Notes under the pieces: model-generated | Seen by the model: the letters and a program-made list of their open reading frames with translations, nothing else | Told to the model about the DNA's origin: nothing | Database searches by the model: none | Origin: Bacteroidales bacterium | GTDB taxonomy: Bacteria; Bacteroidota; Bacteroidia; Bacteroidales; F082 | Reading direction: 5' to 3' | DNA: 64,000 nucleotides | Assembly (NCBI GenBank): GCA_023229135.1 | Contig: JALNZT010000002.1 | Span: 131,467 to 195,466 of the forward strand | In this document: in pieces, positions 28,469 to 35,960 of the stretch | Layout of the letters: the number at the start of each line of letters is the position of its first letter | Numbering within the stretch: the first letter of the stretch is position 1 | Program-made: the position numbers and the translations under genes

Positions 28469-28813
28469 TCATGGTGTTAGAAGAGTTAATTTATTCTCTT
28501 TAAACTTCGCGTAGGCTTCCTTAAGGCTTAAGTTATGCGCATCTACATAGATGCTCATTTGCATGTTTTTCAATGCTTTAGCGGCTGTTCCACCGGGGCC
28601 GTTTCCGGTAATCAGCACATCAGGATGTAAGTCGTAGATACGCTGAGCCATAGCAGTTCCGGCGCCGTGTGCCTCTGCTTGAACAGCGCTGTTGTCAACA
28701 ACTTCAAGCTGATCTGTTTCTTCATTATAGACGACTAAAAAAGCTGTGCGACCAAAACGCGGATCAATCTGCGCTTCCCAATTGCCACCGCTTGCTGTAA
28801 ATGCAATTTTCAT
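28469..28813 (-). CDS. NifX/NifB-C-terminal-like protein (FeMo-cofactor binding fold), copy 1
   Basis: 114 residues, cytoplasmic. Dinitrogenase iron-molybdenum cofactor biosynthesis fold: DPRFGRTAFLVVYN near 18-30, LITGNGPGGTAAKAL, ending KFKENKLTLLT. Family members bind iron-sulfur or metal clusters and occur in non-diazotrophs with MinD-ferredoxin ATPases. It sits 2 bp after a MinD gene. No nif structural genes are visible, so a role in general cluster handling is more likely than nitrogen fixation. Confidence 0.88.
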   Translation of the reverse strand: MKIAFTASGGNWEAQIDPRFGRTAFLVVYNEETDQLEVVDNSAVQAEAHGAGTAMAQRIYDLHPDVLITGNGPGGTAAKALKNMQMSIYVDAHNLSLKEAYAKFKENKLTLLTP

Positions 28814-28815
28814 AA

Positions 28816-29688
28816 TTAAATAGATTTAAGATTAATATTGTTCCAAATTTCTTCCAATACTATGCGAATTGATTTGTTGGTTTCTATTATAGTTTTTCCC
28901 TCGATCATCGCTTCTGTAAATGCTTTGTCGTAAGGAAGTTTGCCTAATATATCAATCTCATAAGCTTTGCAAAAGTCTTCAATTTCTACTGCTTTCTCCG
29001 GATGCAAATCTGCTTTATTGATAATGCATCCGGCCTTTAGCCGAAACTTTTTAAGCACTTCAACCAGGCGCATCAAGTCGTGCAGGCCGGAAGCGGAAGG
29101 TTCAGTCACCAAAATCACATAGTCAGCACCCGAAAGCGACGAAATTACCGGGCATCCAATGCCGGGGGCGCCGTCAACAATAATGAGTTCGCGGTTATAT
29201 TTTTCAGCTAATTTCTTGGCTTCCATTTTTACCCGCGCCACAAGTTTCCCAGAATTATCCGCACCCGGAAACAAACGGGCATGGGCCATTATGTCGCCTG
29301 ATTTTATTTCGGAGACAAATAAATTACCTGATCGCGCAGGATTCATATCAATAGCTTGCGTCGGACAAATCACGGCGCAATAGCCACAGCCTTCGCAGTT
29401 TAGTGAGTTGATTCTATAGGTTTTTGCCTGGTGGCTGATGGCGTCAAAACGGCAAACTTCTTCGCATTTACCACAGCCGATGCAGCTTTCGGGATTGATG
29501 TGTGCCAGCTCACCACTGAAAAACGCTTCGGCACTCATCACTTCTGGTTTCATCAAGAGATGTAGGTTTGAGGCGTCAACATCGCAGTCGGCTAATACCA
29601 CTGTTCCAGCTGCTAATAAGCCAAAGCTGGCTGTTAAGGAAGTCTTTCCTGTTCCGCCTTTGCCCGATAAAATAACCAACTCACGCAT
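28816..29688 (-). CDS. MinD-superfamily P-loop ATPase with inserted ferredoxin domain, copy 2
   Basis: 290 residues from the ATG at 29688 (MRELVILSGKGGTGKT), preferred to the start at 29718 because it begins right at the P-loop. The deviant Walker A GKGGTGKTS is followed by two 4Fe-4S motifs (CIGCGKCEEVCRFDA and CEGCGYCAVICPTQA) and by DGAPGIGCPVI. It overlaps the preceding copy by 8 bp. Such ATPases are thought to move or assemble iron-sulfur or other metal clusters, coupled to the NifX-like proteins around them. Confidence 0.9.
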   Translation of the reverse strand: MRELVILSGKGGTGKTSLTASFGLLAAGTVVLADCDVDASNLHLLMKPEVMSAEAFFSGELAHINPESCIGCGKCEEVCRFDAISHQAKTYRINSLNCEGCGYCAVICPTQAIDMNPARSGNLFVSEIKSGDIMAHARLFPGADNSGKLVARVKMEAKKLAEKYNRELIIVDGAPGIGCPVISSLSGADYVILVTEPSASGLHDLMRLVEVLKKFRLKAGCIINKADLHPEKAVEIEDFCKAYEIDILGKLPYDKAFTEAMIEGKTIIETNKSIRIVLEEIWNNINLKSI

Positions 29689-30562
29689 AAACTTCCTTTC
29701 TTTCGTGTAAATATTCAACTAAGGATTTCAAAGCCTTTTCGAGATTGGAATTACTTCTCCAGGCCAATTCGCCGGTAGCATAAGTGGTGGCAATATCCCG
29801 ATCAAAAGGAATACGTGCAGCAATTGGAATTTGCTCTTGCTGACACCAGTTTTCAAGCTCATTTGTTCCCAGATCGGCGCGATTAATCACAACAGCATAG
29901 GCTTTGCCAAGGAGTTGCATGGTTTCCACAGCAAGCTTTAAATCGTGTAAGCCAAATGGCGTAGGCTCGCTTACCAATAGTACGAAATCGGCGTCAGCTA
30001 CCGCCGCAATCACCGGACAGGAAGTGCCCGGCGGACAGTCAAAAAGCTGAATGGCGATAGGTGAAAAATGATCCTGAATATATTTTTGCGTGTCATGGAT
30101 AAGTGGAACAGCTTGCTCCTGGCCTATATCTAAACGACTTTCAACGAGCTGTATACGACCTGATTTTATGGCATTCGTAATGCCAATACGATTGGGTTTC
30201 ATGGGTAAGGCTTGTGCTGGACAAAGCTCGGAACAGGCGTAGCAGCTGTGGCATAATTCATTGAAAACAGTGATGTATTCACCTATTTTTATTATTGCAT
30301 TAAACTTGCAATACTTAACGCAATCGCCGCATAAAGTGCATGTCTCTGCCTGCCAATCCGGAATCATTTTATATTGGATTTCAGATTGCTGTATTTCTGC
30401 TTTAAAAAAGAGCGCATCATTGGGTTCTTCCACGTCGAGATCAGCCAAAACCACCGCTTTTTCTTGCGCCAAATAATCGGCCAGATTAGTTGAAAGCAGG
30501 GTTTTTCCTGTTCCGCCTTTTCCGCTGGCAATCGCTATTCTATATGGTTTTTCGTTAGTCAT
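29681..30562 (-). CDS. MinD-superfamily P-loop ATPase with inserted ferredoxin domain, copy 1
   Basis: 293 residues, cytoplasmic. Walker A SGKGGTGKTL at residue 13 on, ferredoxin insertion with CTLCGDCVKYCKFNA and CHSCYACSELCPAQA, then DCPPGTSCPVIAAV and VSEPTPFGLHDLK. A tandem paralogue of the next gene, with which it overlaps; the two may work as a heterodimer. Confidence 0.9.
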   Translation of the reverse strand: MTNEKPYRIAIASGKGGTGKTLLSTNLADYLAQEKAVVLADLDVEEPNDALFFKAEIQQSEIQYKMIPDWQAETCTLCGDCVKYCKFNAIIKIGEYITVFNELCHSCYACSELCPAQALPMKPNRIGITNAIKSGRIQLVESRLDIGQEQAVPLIHDTQKYIQDHFSPIAIQLFDCPPGTSCPVIAAVADADFVLLVSEPTPFGLHDLKLAVETMQLLGKAYAVVINRADLGTNELENWCQQEQIPIAARIPFDRDIATTYATGELAWRSNSNLEKALKSLVEYLHERKEVYA

Positions 30563-30626
30563 AAGTAATTTTTATGTTTTCTTTTGTAGCCTCCGCCGAA
30601 ATGGGATGCTTAATTTTAAAACTGAT

Positions 30627-31559
30627 TTATAATGCGTTATACTTTCTGCTTTCTATTGGTTTTTTTTCAAGGTGATTATATACAATAAGATCGCCTTTAT
30701 TTACGTGTAATAGATTAGCAATCACATCGCATTTTGCCATCAGTAAGAAAAATATACGCGAGTCTTCTTGCGGCAGAAGCCCTTCCAGATTTCCCTGTCC
30801 TTTGGAAATGATCAGATCAGCCTCGTTATAGACTTTGATGAATTCGGCGCTACAATCGTTTAAAATAGTAGAGGGCGCATCGGAACCATTGTCGATAAGC
30901 TTTGCAACTTCCAGTATTCCAGCTTGATGTGCATCTTCAAGTGTGGCGTCATTGATAACTGGAAAACCGCGCACAGCTGCTGTTATATTTTCATGATTTA
31001 GGGTTTCGATAAATAGTCTGTCCATAAAAATTTCACCAGCATTATCACAGAGGTACAGTACTTTAGCTGCTTTGTCAACGGCTTCAAAAAGCCTTTCTGA
31101 ATGATCAATCGCTAATTTCGCGTCAATAACTTCCGAAATAGTCTGTTCCAGATCAAACTCCTGATGTGCGCCATAATCCATGATGTTTCCGGCAATTGCC
31201 AAGCGCAAAGCCAGTTGCAACGCATTATCGGCTTGTTGCACTTTAGGTTTCCAGTGGTCATACAGTTTTTTAGCAATAGCATTGCTGGTCCTTTTTTCTC
31301 GCGAATAAGGATCAGCAATGCCGGAAACATTCCTAAAATGGCGGTTAAGTTTTTGCTGCAATTCCGGGCTGCTCAGGCCATCTTCCTGAATCAACTGCTC
31401 CAGGTGGTCTGTGATTGCCAATCTTTCAGTTTCGGCAATGGCTGTATGCTTGTCGAGCAGGCAGTTGTATCCAAAGCGAAAACAATCGCCACAGCGGGAA
31501 TCGCGCAAACCGCTATTTTTAGTGGTGATGACCATGTCGGTGTTCGTGTCCTTCGCCAT
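30627..31559 (-). CDS. DUF89/ARMT1-like metal-dependent phosphatase family protein
   Basis: 310 residues. The family motifs are clear: LCDNAGEIFMDRL near residue 195 and SKGQGNLEGL near 255, which bind the metal and phosphate in DUF89 damage-control phosphatases. The N-terminal CGDCFRFGYNC resembles the CxxC start of the bacterial branch. The ATG at 31559 overlaps the upstream NifX-like gene by 41 bp; the ATG at 31535 would reduce this to 17 bp. The family removes phosphate from damaged or harmful sugar phosphates; in this cluster context its substrate is unknown. Confidence 0.85.
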   Translation of the reverse strand: MAKDTNTDMVITTKNSGLRDSRCGDCFRFGYNCLLDKHTAIAETERLAITDHLEQLIQEDGLSSPELQQKLNRHFRNVSGIADPYSREKRTSNAIAKKLYDHWKPKVQQADNALQLALRLAIAGNIMDYGAHQEFDLEQTISEVIDAKLAIDHSERLFEAVDKAAKVLYLCDNAGEIFMDRLFIETLNHENITAAVRGFPVINDATLEDAHQAGILEVAKLIDNGSDAPSTILNDCSAEFIKVYNEADLIISKGQGNLEGLLPQEDSRIFFLLMAKCDVIANLLHVNKGDLIVYNHLEKKPIESRKYNAL

Positions 31560-31896
31560 CGTGATCGCAGTAGTTTGCTGATAAACTGAGGCGGTCGTTT
31601 AAGAAATCTTCTACCAATTCTTCAGCGGTTTTTATGGGTGCGCCCACAAAAACATTTACGCCGGCTTCGTTAAACAGCGTTACGGCTTGCGGGCCCATGC
31701 CACCAGCCAGCACATCAGTTGCGCCTTGAGCTGCAACCCAGCGTGGATAGGTTCCGGGTTGATGTTCGGGAGGGTCAAAGCTAGTGACTTTAACAATCTT
31801 TTTGTCTTGAACATCAACAAAAGCAAAGGCTTCACAATGTCCGAAATGGGCCGACAATTTGCCGGCGGCCATGGGGATAGCAATACGTTTATTCAT
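31519..31896 (-). CDS. NifX-like protein with His-rich tail, copy 2
   Basis: 125 residues. NifX/NafY fold as in the other copies (GKLSAHFGHCEAFAFVDV, VLAGGMGPQAVTLF). The C-terminal 16 residues (CDHDGEGHEHRHGHHH) hold seven His and would bind nickel, zinc or another metal. The tail is encoded in the overlap with the DUF89 gene. Likely a metal or cluster carrier. Confidence 0.87.
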   Translation of the reverse strand: MNKRIAIPMAAGKLSAHFGHCEAFAFVDVQDKKIVKVTSFDPPEHQPGTYPRWVAAQGATDVLAGGMGPQAVTLFNEAGVNVFVGAPIKTAEELVEDFLNDRLSLSANYCDHDGEGHEHRHGHHH

Positions 31897-31946
31897 TTGT
31901 GTTAATTTAAGTTATTGGGTTTTTGATAGTTATTTGTGTTAAAATA

Positions 31947-32186
31947 TTAATTTTGTCTTCCGCGAAAACGCCGACGTCGTCCGCCGCCATAGCCCATACC
32001 GCGGCCAAAACCTGTGTTTGGATTCCAGTCTTCGTTGGTATTTTGCTGGTTTTCGCTGCTATTTCTCATCCGTCTGCCAATTCCTCTTTGACGGTTTAGT
32101 GCATTATTTTCTGTTGCACACGGGCCTCTGCGGCCTCCTGTTTGAGGGCCTTTTCCTTCAGGTCCTGTTTGATTAAATCCTGGCAT
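31947..32186 (-). CDS. DUF5320-like small Gly/Arg-rich protein, copy 1
   Basis: 79 residues from the ATG at 32186 (MPGFNQTGPEGKGPQTGG); starts further upstream give a non-family N-terminus. The GPEGKGPxTGxxxG motif and the glycine-arginine tail are typical of these small proteins, which usually accompany NifX-like and MinD genes. Function unknown. The next copy (32391-32197) ends 10 bp upstream. Confidence 0.8.
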   Translation of the reverse strand: MPGFNQTGPEGKGPQTGGRRGPCATENNALNRQRGIGRRMRNSSENQQNTNEDWNPNTGFGRGMGYGGGRRRRFRGRQN

Positions 32187-32196
32187 AATAAGCTCC

Positions 32197-32391
32197 TTAC
32201 TTTTTTGGTTTGTTATAATTCGTGCGTTTTCCTTGCCCGGGTTCGTCGGCACATTCGCTATGTCGGCGTTTGCCCATTCCTTGCCCTAATTTTTTTAACA
32301 GCTCCTCTTTATTTAGATTGCTGCCTTTGCCAAGCCCTCTTCCGGTTTTTGGGCCTTTTCCTTCGGGGCCTGTTTTGTCTAAGTTTGGCAT
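32197..32391 (-). CDS. DUF5320-like small protein, copy 2
   Basis: 64 residues. Same N-terminal signature as the neighbouring copy (MPNLDKTGPEGKGPKTG), then a helix (LNKEELLKKLGQGM) and one Cys. Lies 1 bp after a NifX-like gene, so certainly in the operon. Function unknown. Confidence 0.8.
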   Translation of the reverse strand: MPNLDKTGPEGKGPKTGRGLGKGSNLNKEELLKKLGQGMGKRRHSECADEPGQGKRTNYNKPKK

Positions 32392-32392
32392 T

Positions 32393-32713
32393 TTATTGTT
32401 GATTTAAAAGATTAATAATGTCCTGAATGCGGGTGTCAGGCTTTTTTAGCACAATAAGCTGGATGCTTAGCTGATCCAGCAATGGCTGAACTTTTGGTCC
32501 GAAATCGCCTGCAATCAGGGTTTTTATATTTTGAGAGGCTAACCATTTAACAGCTTGAAGGCCAGCTTTCTTGGGTGAATCTCTAAAAGGATTTACACTA
32601 ATTTCCATGCCGCCGCTGTCTTTGTCGTAAATCACGAAAAAGGCACAATGACCAAACTGCAAATCAATGTTGTGATTGAGCGTATTCCCTTGTGATGCAA
32701 TGGCGATTTTCAT
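32393..32713 (-). CDS. NifX-like protein, copy 3
   Basis: 106 residues, cytoplasmic. FeMo-cofactor-binding fold: NHNIDLQFGHCAFFVIYD and IKTLIAGDFGPKVQPLL. It lies 2 bp after the DUF134 gene and 1 bp before a DUF5320-like gene, tightly packed in the operon. Confidence 0.87.
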   Translation of the reverse strand: MKIAIASQGNTLNHNIDLQFGHCAFFVIYDKDSGGMEISVNPFRDSPKKAGLQAVKWLASQNIKTLIAGDFGPKVQPLLDQLSIQLIVLKKPDTRIQDIINLLNQQ

Positions 32714-32715
32714 AA

Positions 32716-33153
32716 TTAATTGATTTGCATGTTAGTTAACTCAGCTTCTTCCATCTGTTGAAAATGTTTTTTGCCACAAAGCGGACAGGCTTCTACCGGC
32801 TGCGCAGGATCAAGCTGATTGAAGTAGCAACCGCAAAAATTACATTGAAACCAATTGCTGTCAAAATATACGGTGCCGCCTTCTACCTCTATGGCAAGCC
32901 CTTGGGCGAATGCCTGAGCGATTTTATTGCGTGCCGAAGCATAAATCCGGGTGAAAGTTGGTCGCGAAACCTGCATCAACCTGGCCGCCGCACTGTGATT
33001 GAGTCCTTCGTAATCGCACAGTTTAAAGGCTTCATATTCTTCAAAATGGAGCACAATTGCCGTAGCCTGCTTGTCAATATCAGGGCCATAAGGCCTGAAA
33101 CCTTTGATGGCTGGCAGGCCGGAGAGCTTTCGCGGTGTCTTAATTCGTGGCAT
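32716..33153 (-). CDS. DUF134 DNA-binding protein with C-terminal zinc ribbon
   Basis: 145 residues. DUF134 proteins have a sigma-70 region 4-like HTH: here LNHSAAARLMQVSRPTFTRI near residues 50-70. The end has CNFCGCYF and CPLCGKKHF, two CxxC pairs forming a rubredoxin-like or zinc ribbon domain that could sense metal or redox state. First gene of the leftward cluster. A perfect palindrome in its promoter spacer is a plausible site for self-control. Confidence 0.87.
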   Translation of the reverse strand: MPRIKTPRKLSGLPAIKGFRPYGPDIDKQATAIVLHFEEYEAFKLCDYEGLNHSAAARLMQVSRPTFTRIYASARNKIAQAFAQGLAIEVEGGTVYFDSNWFQCNFCGCYFNQLDPAQPVEACPLCGKKHFQQMEEAELTNMQIN

Positions 33154-33176
33154 CTAAATGAGCTTATGTTCGTTTG

Positions 33177-33184
33177 CAAAGATA
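33177..33184 (-). promoter_or_regulatory. -7 box of the DUF134/NifX/MinD operon
   Basis: Minus strand TATCTTTG, a perfect TAnnTTTG, 23 bp upstream of the DUF134 ATG. The spacer upstream is occupied by a palindrome. Confidence 0.55.
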
Positions 33185-33200
33185 ATGAACATATGTTCAT
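33185..33200. promoter_or_regulatory. Probable operator: 16-bp palindrome in the promoter spacer
   Basis: ATGAACATATGTTCAT is a perfect palindrome abutting the -7 box and filling the space where the -33 to -7 spacer should be. A further half-site TATGTTC occurs at 33165-33171. A repressor here would block the polymerase. The DUF134 protein encoded just downstream is the obvious candidate. Confidence 0.55.
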
Positions 33201-33231
33201 AAAAAAGTTTTTTTGAAAAATATTTTCAAAA

Positions 33232-33266
33232 AAAAAGACCAAGTCATTCTTTGGCTTAGTCTTTTT
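33232..33266 (-). terminator. Rho-independent terminator of the SDR gene
   Basis: Stem between 33252-33266 and 33232-33246 (outer pairs AAAAAGAC and GTCTTTTT, one wobble and one mismatch inside), followed on the minus strand by a T-run. It insulates the SDR gene from the DUF134 promoter. Confidence 0.7.
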
Positions 33267-33292
33267 GGAGTAAATTGCTTTGAAACAAGTCG

Positions 33293-34039
33293 TTACATCT
33301 GACTTCTTGGCATCACAAGTATTTCGCTCACCATCACCTCATCGGGTTGGCTAATGGCATATTGTATTGAGCGGGCGATGTCATCCGCTTCCAAGGGTTT
33401 TAAACTATTGGAGGGTTTATTAAAGGAGTCCAAAATATCTTTATCAGTTATAGTTTGCGTGAGTTCGGTGGCTACTGCGCCGGGTTCAATTACGGTAACT
33501 TTAATATTCATGGTGGGCGTAAGCTCCATTCGCATGGCTTCGGAGAGGGCCGTAACACCGAATTTAGTCGCATTATAAACCGCAAAGCCTGGGCCAACGC
33601 GTCTTCCGGCCACAGACGAAATATTGACGATATGGCCGCTTTGCTGGGCTTTCATCACTGGCAAAACACCGGCAATGCAATAAAGCAAGCCTTTTAGGTT
33701 TACGTCGATCATCCTATCCCATTCGTCAATTTTCAGCTTGTCGAGGAAGGAGACAGGCATCAATCCGGCATTGTTAATCAATCCGTCGATGCGTCCGTAT
33801 GTTTTCTTCACCGCTTCAAAAGCTTCCAGCACAGCGGCACGATCGGTTACGTCAAGTTTTACCACCATCGAATCCGTTTGGTGTTCGTCCATAAGTTTTT
33901 GGGCCAGGTACTGCAAGCGTTCTTCACGACGTGCCATCAAAACGAGTTTTGCACCATCTGCTGCAAGGCGCATGGCCGTTGCTTCTCCAATACCGCTGGA
34001 GGCTCCTGTAATTACTACTACTTTGTCTTTTAATTTCAT
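33293..34039 (-). CDS. Short-chain dehydrogenase/reductase (SDR)
   Basis: 248 residues from the ATG at 34039. Classical SDR: GASSGIGEATAMRLA at the N-terminus, NNAGLMPV near residue 90, the catalytic Ser in NISSVAGRR and YNATK with Tyr and Lys. The C-terminus FEMVSEILV-like end (DEVMVSEILVMPRSQM) is that of YdfG-like serine/NADP enzymes. Cytoplasmic; substrate unknown. Monocistronic with its own terminator. Confidence 0.92.
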   Translation of the reverse strand: MKLKDKVVVITGASSGIGEATAMRLAADGAKLVLMARREERLQYLAQKLMDEHQTDSMVVKLDVTDRAAVLEAFEAVKKTYGRIDGLINNAGLMPVSFLDKLKIDEWDRMIDVNLKGLLYCIAGVLPVMKAQQSGHIVNISSVAGRRVGPGFAVYNATKFGVTALSEAMRMELTPTMNIKVTVIEPGAVATELTQTITDKDILDSFNKPSNSLKPLEADDIARSIQYAISQPDEVMVSEILVMPRSQM

Positions 34040-34114
34040 CAATATTCTTTTTTTAGGTTTCTAAATTAACAAAAAAAGGGTCTAAAAGTTGCAAAAGTCG
34101 CTGCTTTCAAGCTG

Positions 34115-35404
34115 TTAATAACCGTATTTTCCTTTCCATTTTTCGTGCAGACTTTTCCGCATTTCCTGCTCGCGCGGGTTGCTGCCAGGCTCAAAGAAAC
34201 AGTTATTTGCTATTTCTTCCGGCAGAAACTCTTGTGCTGCAAAATTGCCAGGATAATCGTGCGAATATTTATAACTTTCGCCATATCCCAGCTCTTTCAT
34301 CAGCTTTGTTGGCGCATTGCGTAAGGGGAGAGGCACCGGCAAATCGCCGGTCTTGCGTACAGTTTCCAAGGCCTTATTGATGGCAAGGTAAGCAGCATTA
34401 CTTTTGGCCGATGCTGCCAGGTAAATAGCGGTTTGTGAGAGTATAATCCGACTTTCGGGCCAGCCGATTTTGCCCACGGCTTCAAAACAGCTGTTGGCAA
34501 GCAAAAGCGCGTTGGGATTGGCATTACCGATATCCTCTGCTGCCAGGATGAGCATGCGCCGGGCGATAAAAAGCGGGTCTTCGCCGGCTTCGACCATGCG
34601 GGCCAAATAATATACCGCCGCATTCGGATCGCTGCCACGCATCGACTTGATAAAAGCGGAAACCACATCGTAGTGCATTTCGCCTTTTTTGTCGTATTTC
34701 ACCAGGTTATTCTGGATGCAGCGTTTGGCGTCTTGGTCAGTAATTTCCAGTGCCTTGTTTTTGTCACTGCTTTCGCTGTCGAGCACATCAGTTACCAACT
34801 CAATGGCATTGAGTAGTTTGCGGGCGTCGCCTCCGCTGATCTGCATCAGGGCACTGTTTTCTTTCAGGATTATTTCCCGCTTATACCTGATTTGTAAGGC
34901 AGTTACAGCGTTTTTGAGCAGGGAGACAAGATGCTTTTTCTCGAGCGATTTTAGTACATAAATCTGTGAACGCGAGAGCAATGGCGCAATCACTTCAAAA
35001 GAAGGATTTTCGGTTGTGGCACCAATCAGGGTAACCAATCCTTTTTCCACGGCGGCCAATAGCGAATCCTGTTGCGACTTACTAAAACGGTGAATTTCAT
35101 CAATAAACAGTATAGGAGCTTTGGGCAACATCCGGGCGCGGTCAATCACTTCACGCACATCTTTAACGCCTGAACTAACGGCACTTAGCACAAAAAACTG
35201 TCTGTCGGTTTGCTTCGATATGATATAAGCTAAAGTGGTTTTGCCAACACCGGGTGGTCCCCAGAAAATCATAGAAGGTATTCTGCCGCTATCCAAGGCC
35301 CGGTGCAGGATTGCTCCTTCGCCTACCAGGTGTTCCTGCCCGATATATTCGTCCAAGCTTTGCGGCCTGAGTTGTTCTGCTAAAGGTTGGGCAAGGTTTG
35401 TCAT
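34115..35404 (-). CDS. rarA: Replication-associated recombination protein A (RarA/MgsA)
   Basis: 429 residues from the ATG at 35404; the ATG at 35422 lies at the edge of the -7 box (35422-35429) and so upstream of the likely transcript start. AAA+ ATPase with Walker A GPPGVGKTT, Walker B FIDEIHRFSKSQQD, sensor GATTENPSFE and the C-terminal tetramer domain (SFIKSMRGSDPNAAVYYLARM, NAPTKLMKELGYG). RarA acts at stalled replication forks. Full length. Confidence 0.95.
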   Translation of the reverse strand: MTNLAQPLAEQLRPQSLDEYIGQEHLVGEGAILHRALDSGRIPSMIFWGPPGVGKTTLAYIISKQTDRQFFVLSAVSSGVKDVREVIDRARMLPKAPILFIDEIHRFSKSQQDSLLAAVEKGLVTLIGATTENPSFEVIAPLLSRSQIYVLKSLEKKHLVSLLKNAVTALQIRYKREIILKENSALMQISGGDARKLLNAIELVTDVLDSESSDKNKALEITDQDAKRCIQNNLVKYDKKGEMHYDVVSAFIKSMRGSDPNAAVYYLARMVEAGEDPLFIARRMLILAAEDIGNANPNALLLANSCFEAVGKIGWPESRIILSQTAIYLAASAKSNAAYLAINKALETVRKTGDLPVPLPLRNAPTKLMKELGYGESYKYSHDYPGNFAAQEFLPEEIANNCFFEPGSNPREQEMRKSLHEKWKGKYGY

Positions 35405-35421
35405 AAGTTTAAAATTTTGCA

Positions 35422-35429
35422 CAAATTTA
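35422..35429 (-). promoter_or_regulatory. -7 box of rarA
   Basis: Minus strand TAAATTTG, a perfect TAnnTTTG, 17 bp before the ATG at 35404. It decides against the start at 35422. Confidence 0.5.
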
Positions 35430-35493
35430 GTGGAGTTTCTGCTTTAATCATAATCCTGATCAAAGCAAAAAGCACTGCCAATGTACATTTTTA

Positions 35494-35501
35494 TAGCTTT
35501 G
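35494..35501 (+). promoter_or_regulatory. -7 box of the ThrRS editing-domain gene
   Basis: TAGCTTTG, a perfect TAnnTTTG, 26 bp before the ATG at 35528. Divergent from rarA; the -33 region is weak. Confidence 0.42.
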
Positions 35502-35527
35502 TAGTCTGATAAAAAATGTTTGCTATA

Positions 35528-35938
35528 ATGAAGATTTTGATGATGTTTTGCGATGAATTTGGCTACGAGCCAGCGGTGAAAAATCTGGAAGAAGCTCCGG
35601 ATGTTAGTCAGGGCGCCTCTTTTGAAAAAGTGCTGGTGGCTTTTATTCAGGCCGAAGAGAAGGATGAGGTCGATCCCAAAGGCACGGAGGACAAGCTTTT
35701 GAATGTTGTGAAATGGGGCGCACGTAAAAATGAATCGCGGCATGTGATTTTGCATTCTTTTGCGCATCTTGCTGAGAGCAAAGCGAGCGCGGAATTTACG
35801 CATGAAATTTTTAACCGGGCACAGCATCGCATGATTAAAGCCGACTGGCAATGCGATCAAACGCCTTTTGGCTATTTTCTTGATCTTAAAATTGTTGCAC
35901 CCGGTGTTTCGCAGGCACGAATTTTTAAGTCGTTTTAG
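35528..35938 (+). CDS. Free-standing archaeal-type threonyl-tRNA synthetase editing domain
   Basis: 136 residues from the ATG at 35528 (MKILMMFCDEFGYE), which matches the N-terminus of archaeal ThrRS editing domains; the ATG at 35516 would add four residues next to the promoter. Supporting motifs are EKVLVAFIQAEEKDE near 37, HSFAHLAES near 80 and TPFGYFLDLKI near 115. The archaeal domain has a D-aminoacyl-tRNA deacylase fold and clears Ser from tRNA-Thr. Here it stands alone without a synthetase part. It may edit in trans or have another tRNA or RNA substrate. Divergent from rarA, convergent with a histidine kinase. Confidence 0.8.
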   Translation: MKILMMFCDEFGYEPAVKNLEEAPDVSQGASFEKVLVAFIQAEEKDEVDPKGTEDKLLNVVKWGARKNESRHVILHSFAHLAESKASAEFTHEIFNRAQHRMIKADWQCDQTPFGYFLDLKIVAPGVSQARIFKSF

Positions 35939-35960
35939 TAGATTTTCTTTGTAATTAGAT

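Noticed and set aside
30627..31559. Cobalamin biosynthesis or transport operon around cobO
   Set aside because: No other corrin pathway gene or cobalamin riboswitch is present; cobO alone is better seen as cofactor activation.
28469..32713. Nitrogen fixation locus
   Set aside because: Only NifX-like folds are present; no nitrogenase, NifB radical SAM or NifEN genes are visible, and these small proteins are common in non-fixing anaerobes.
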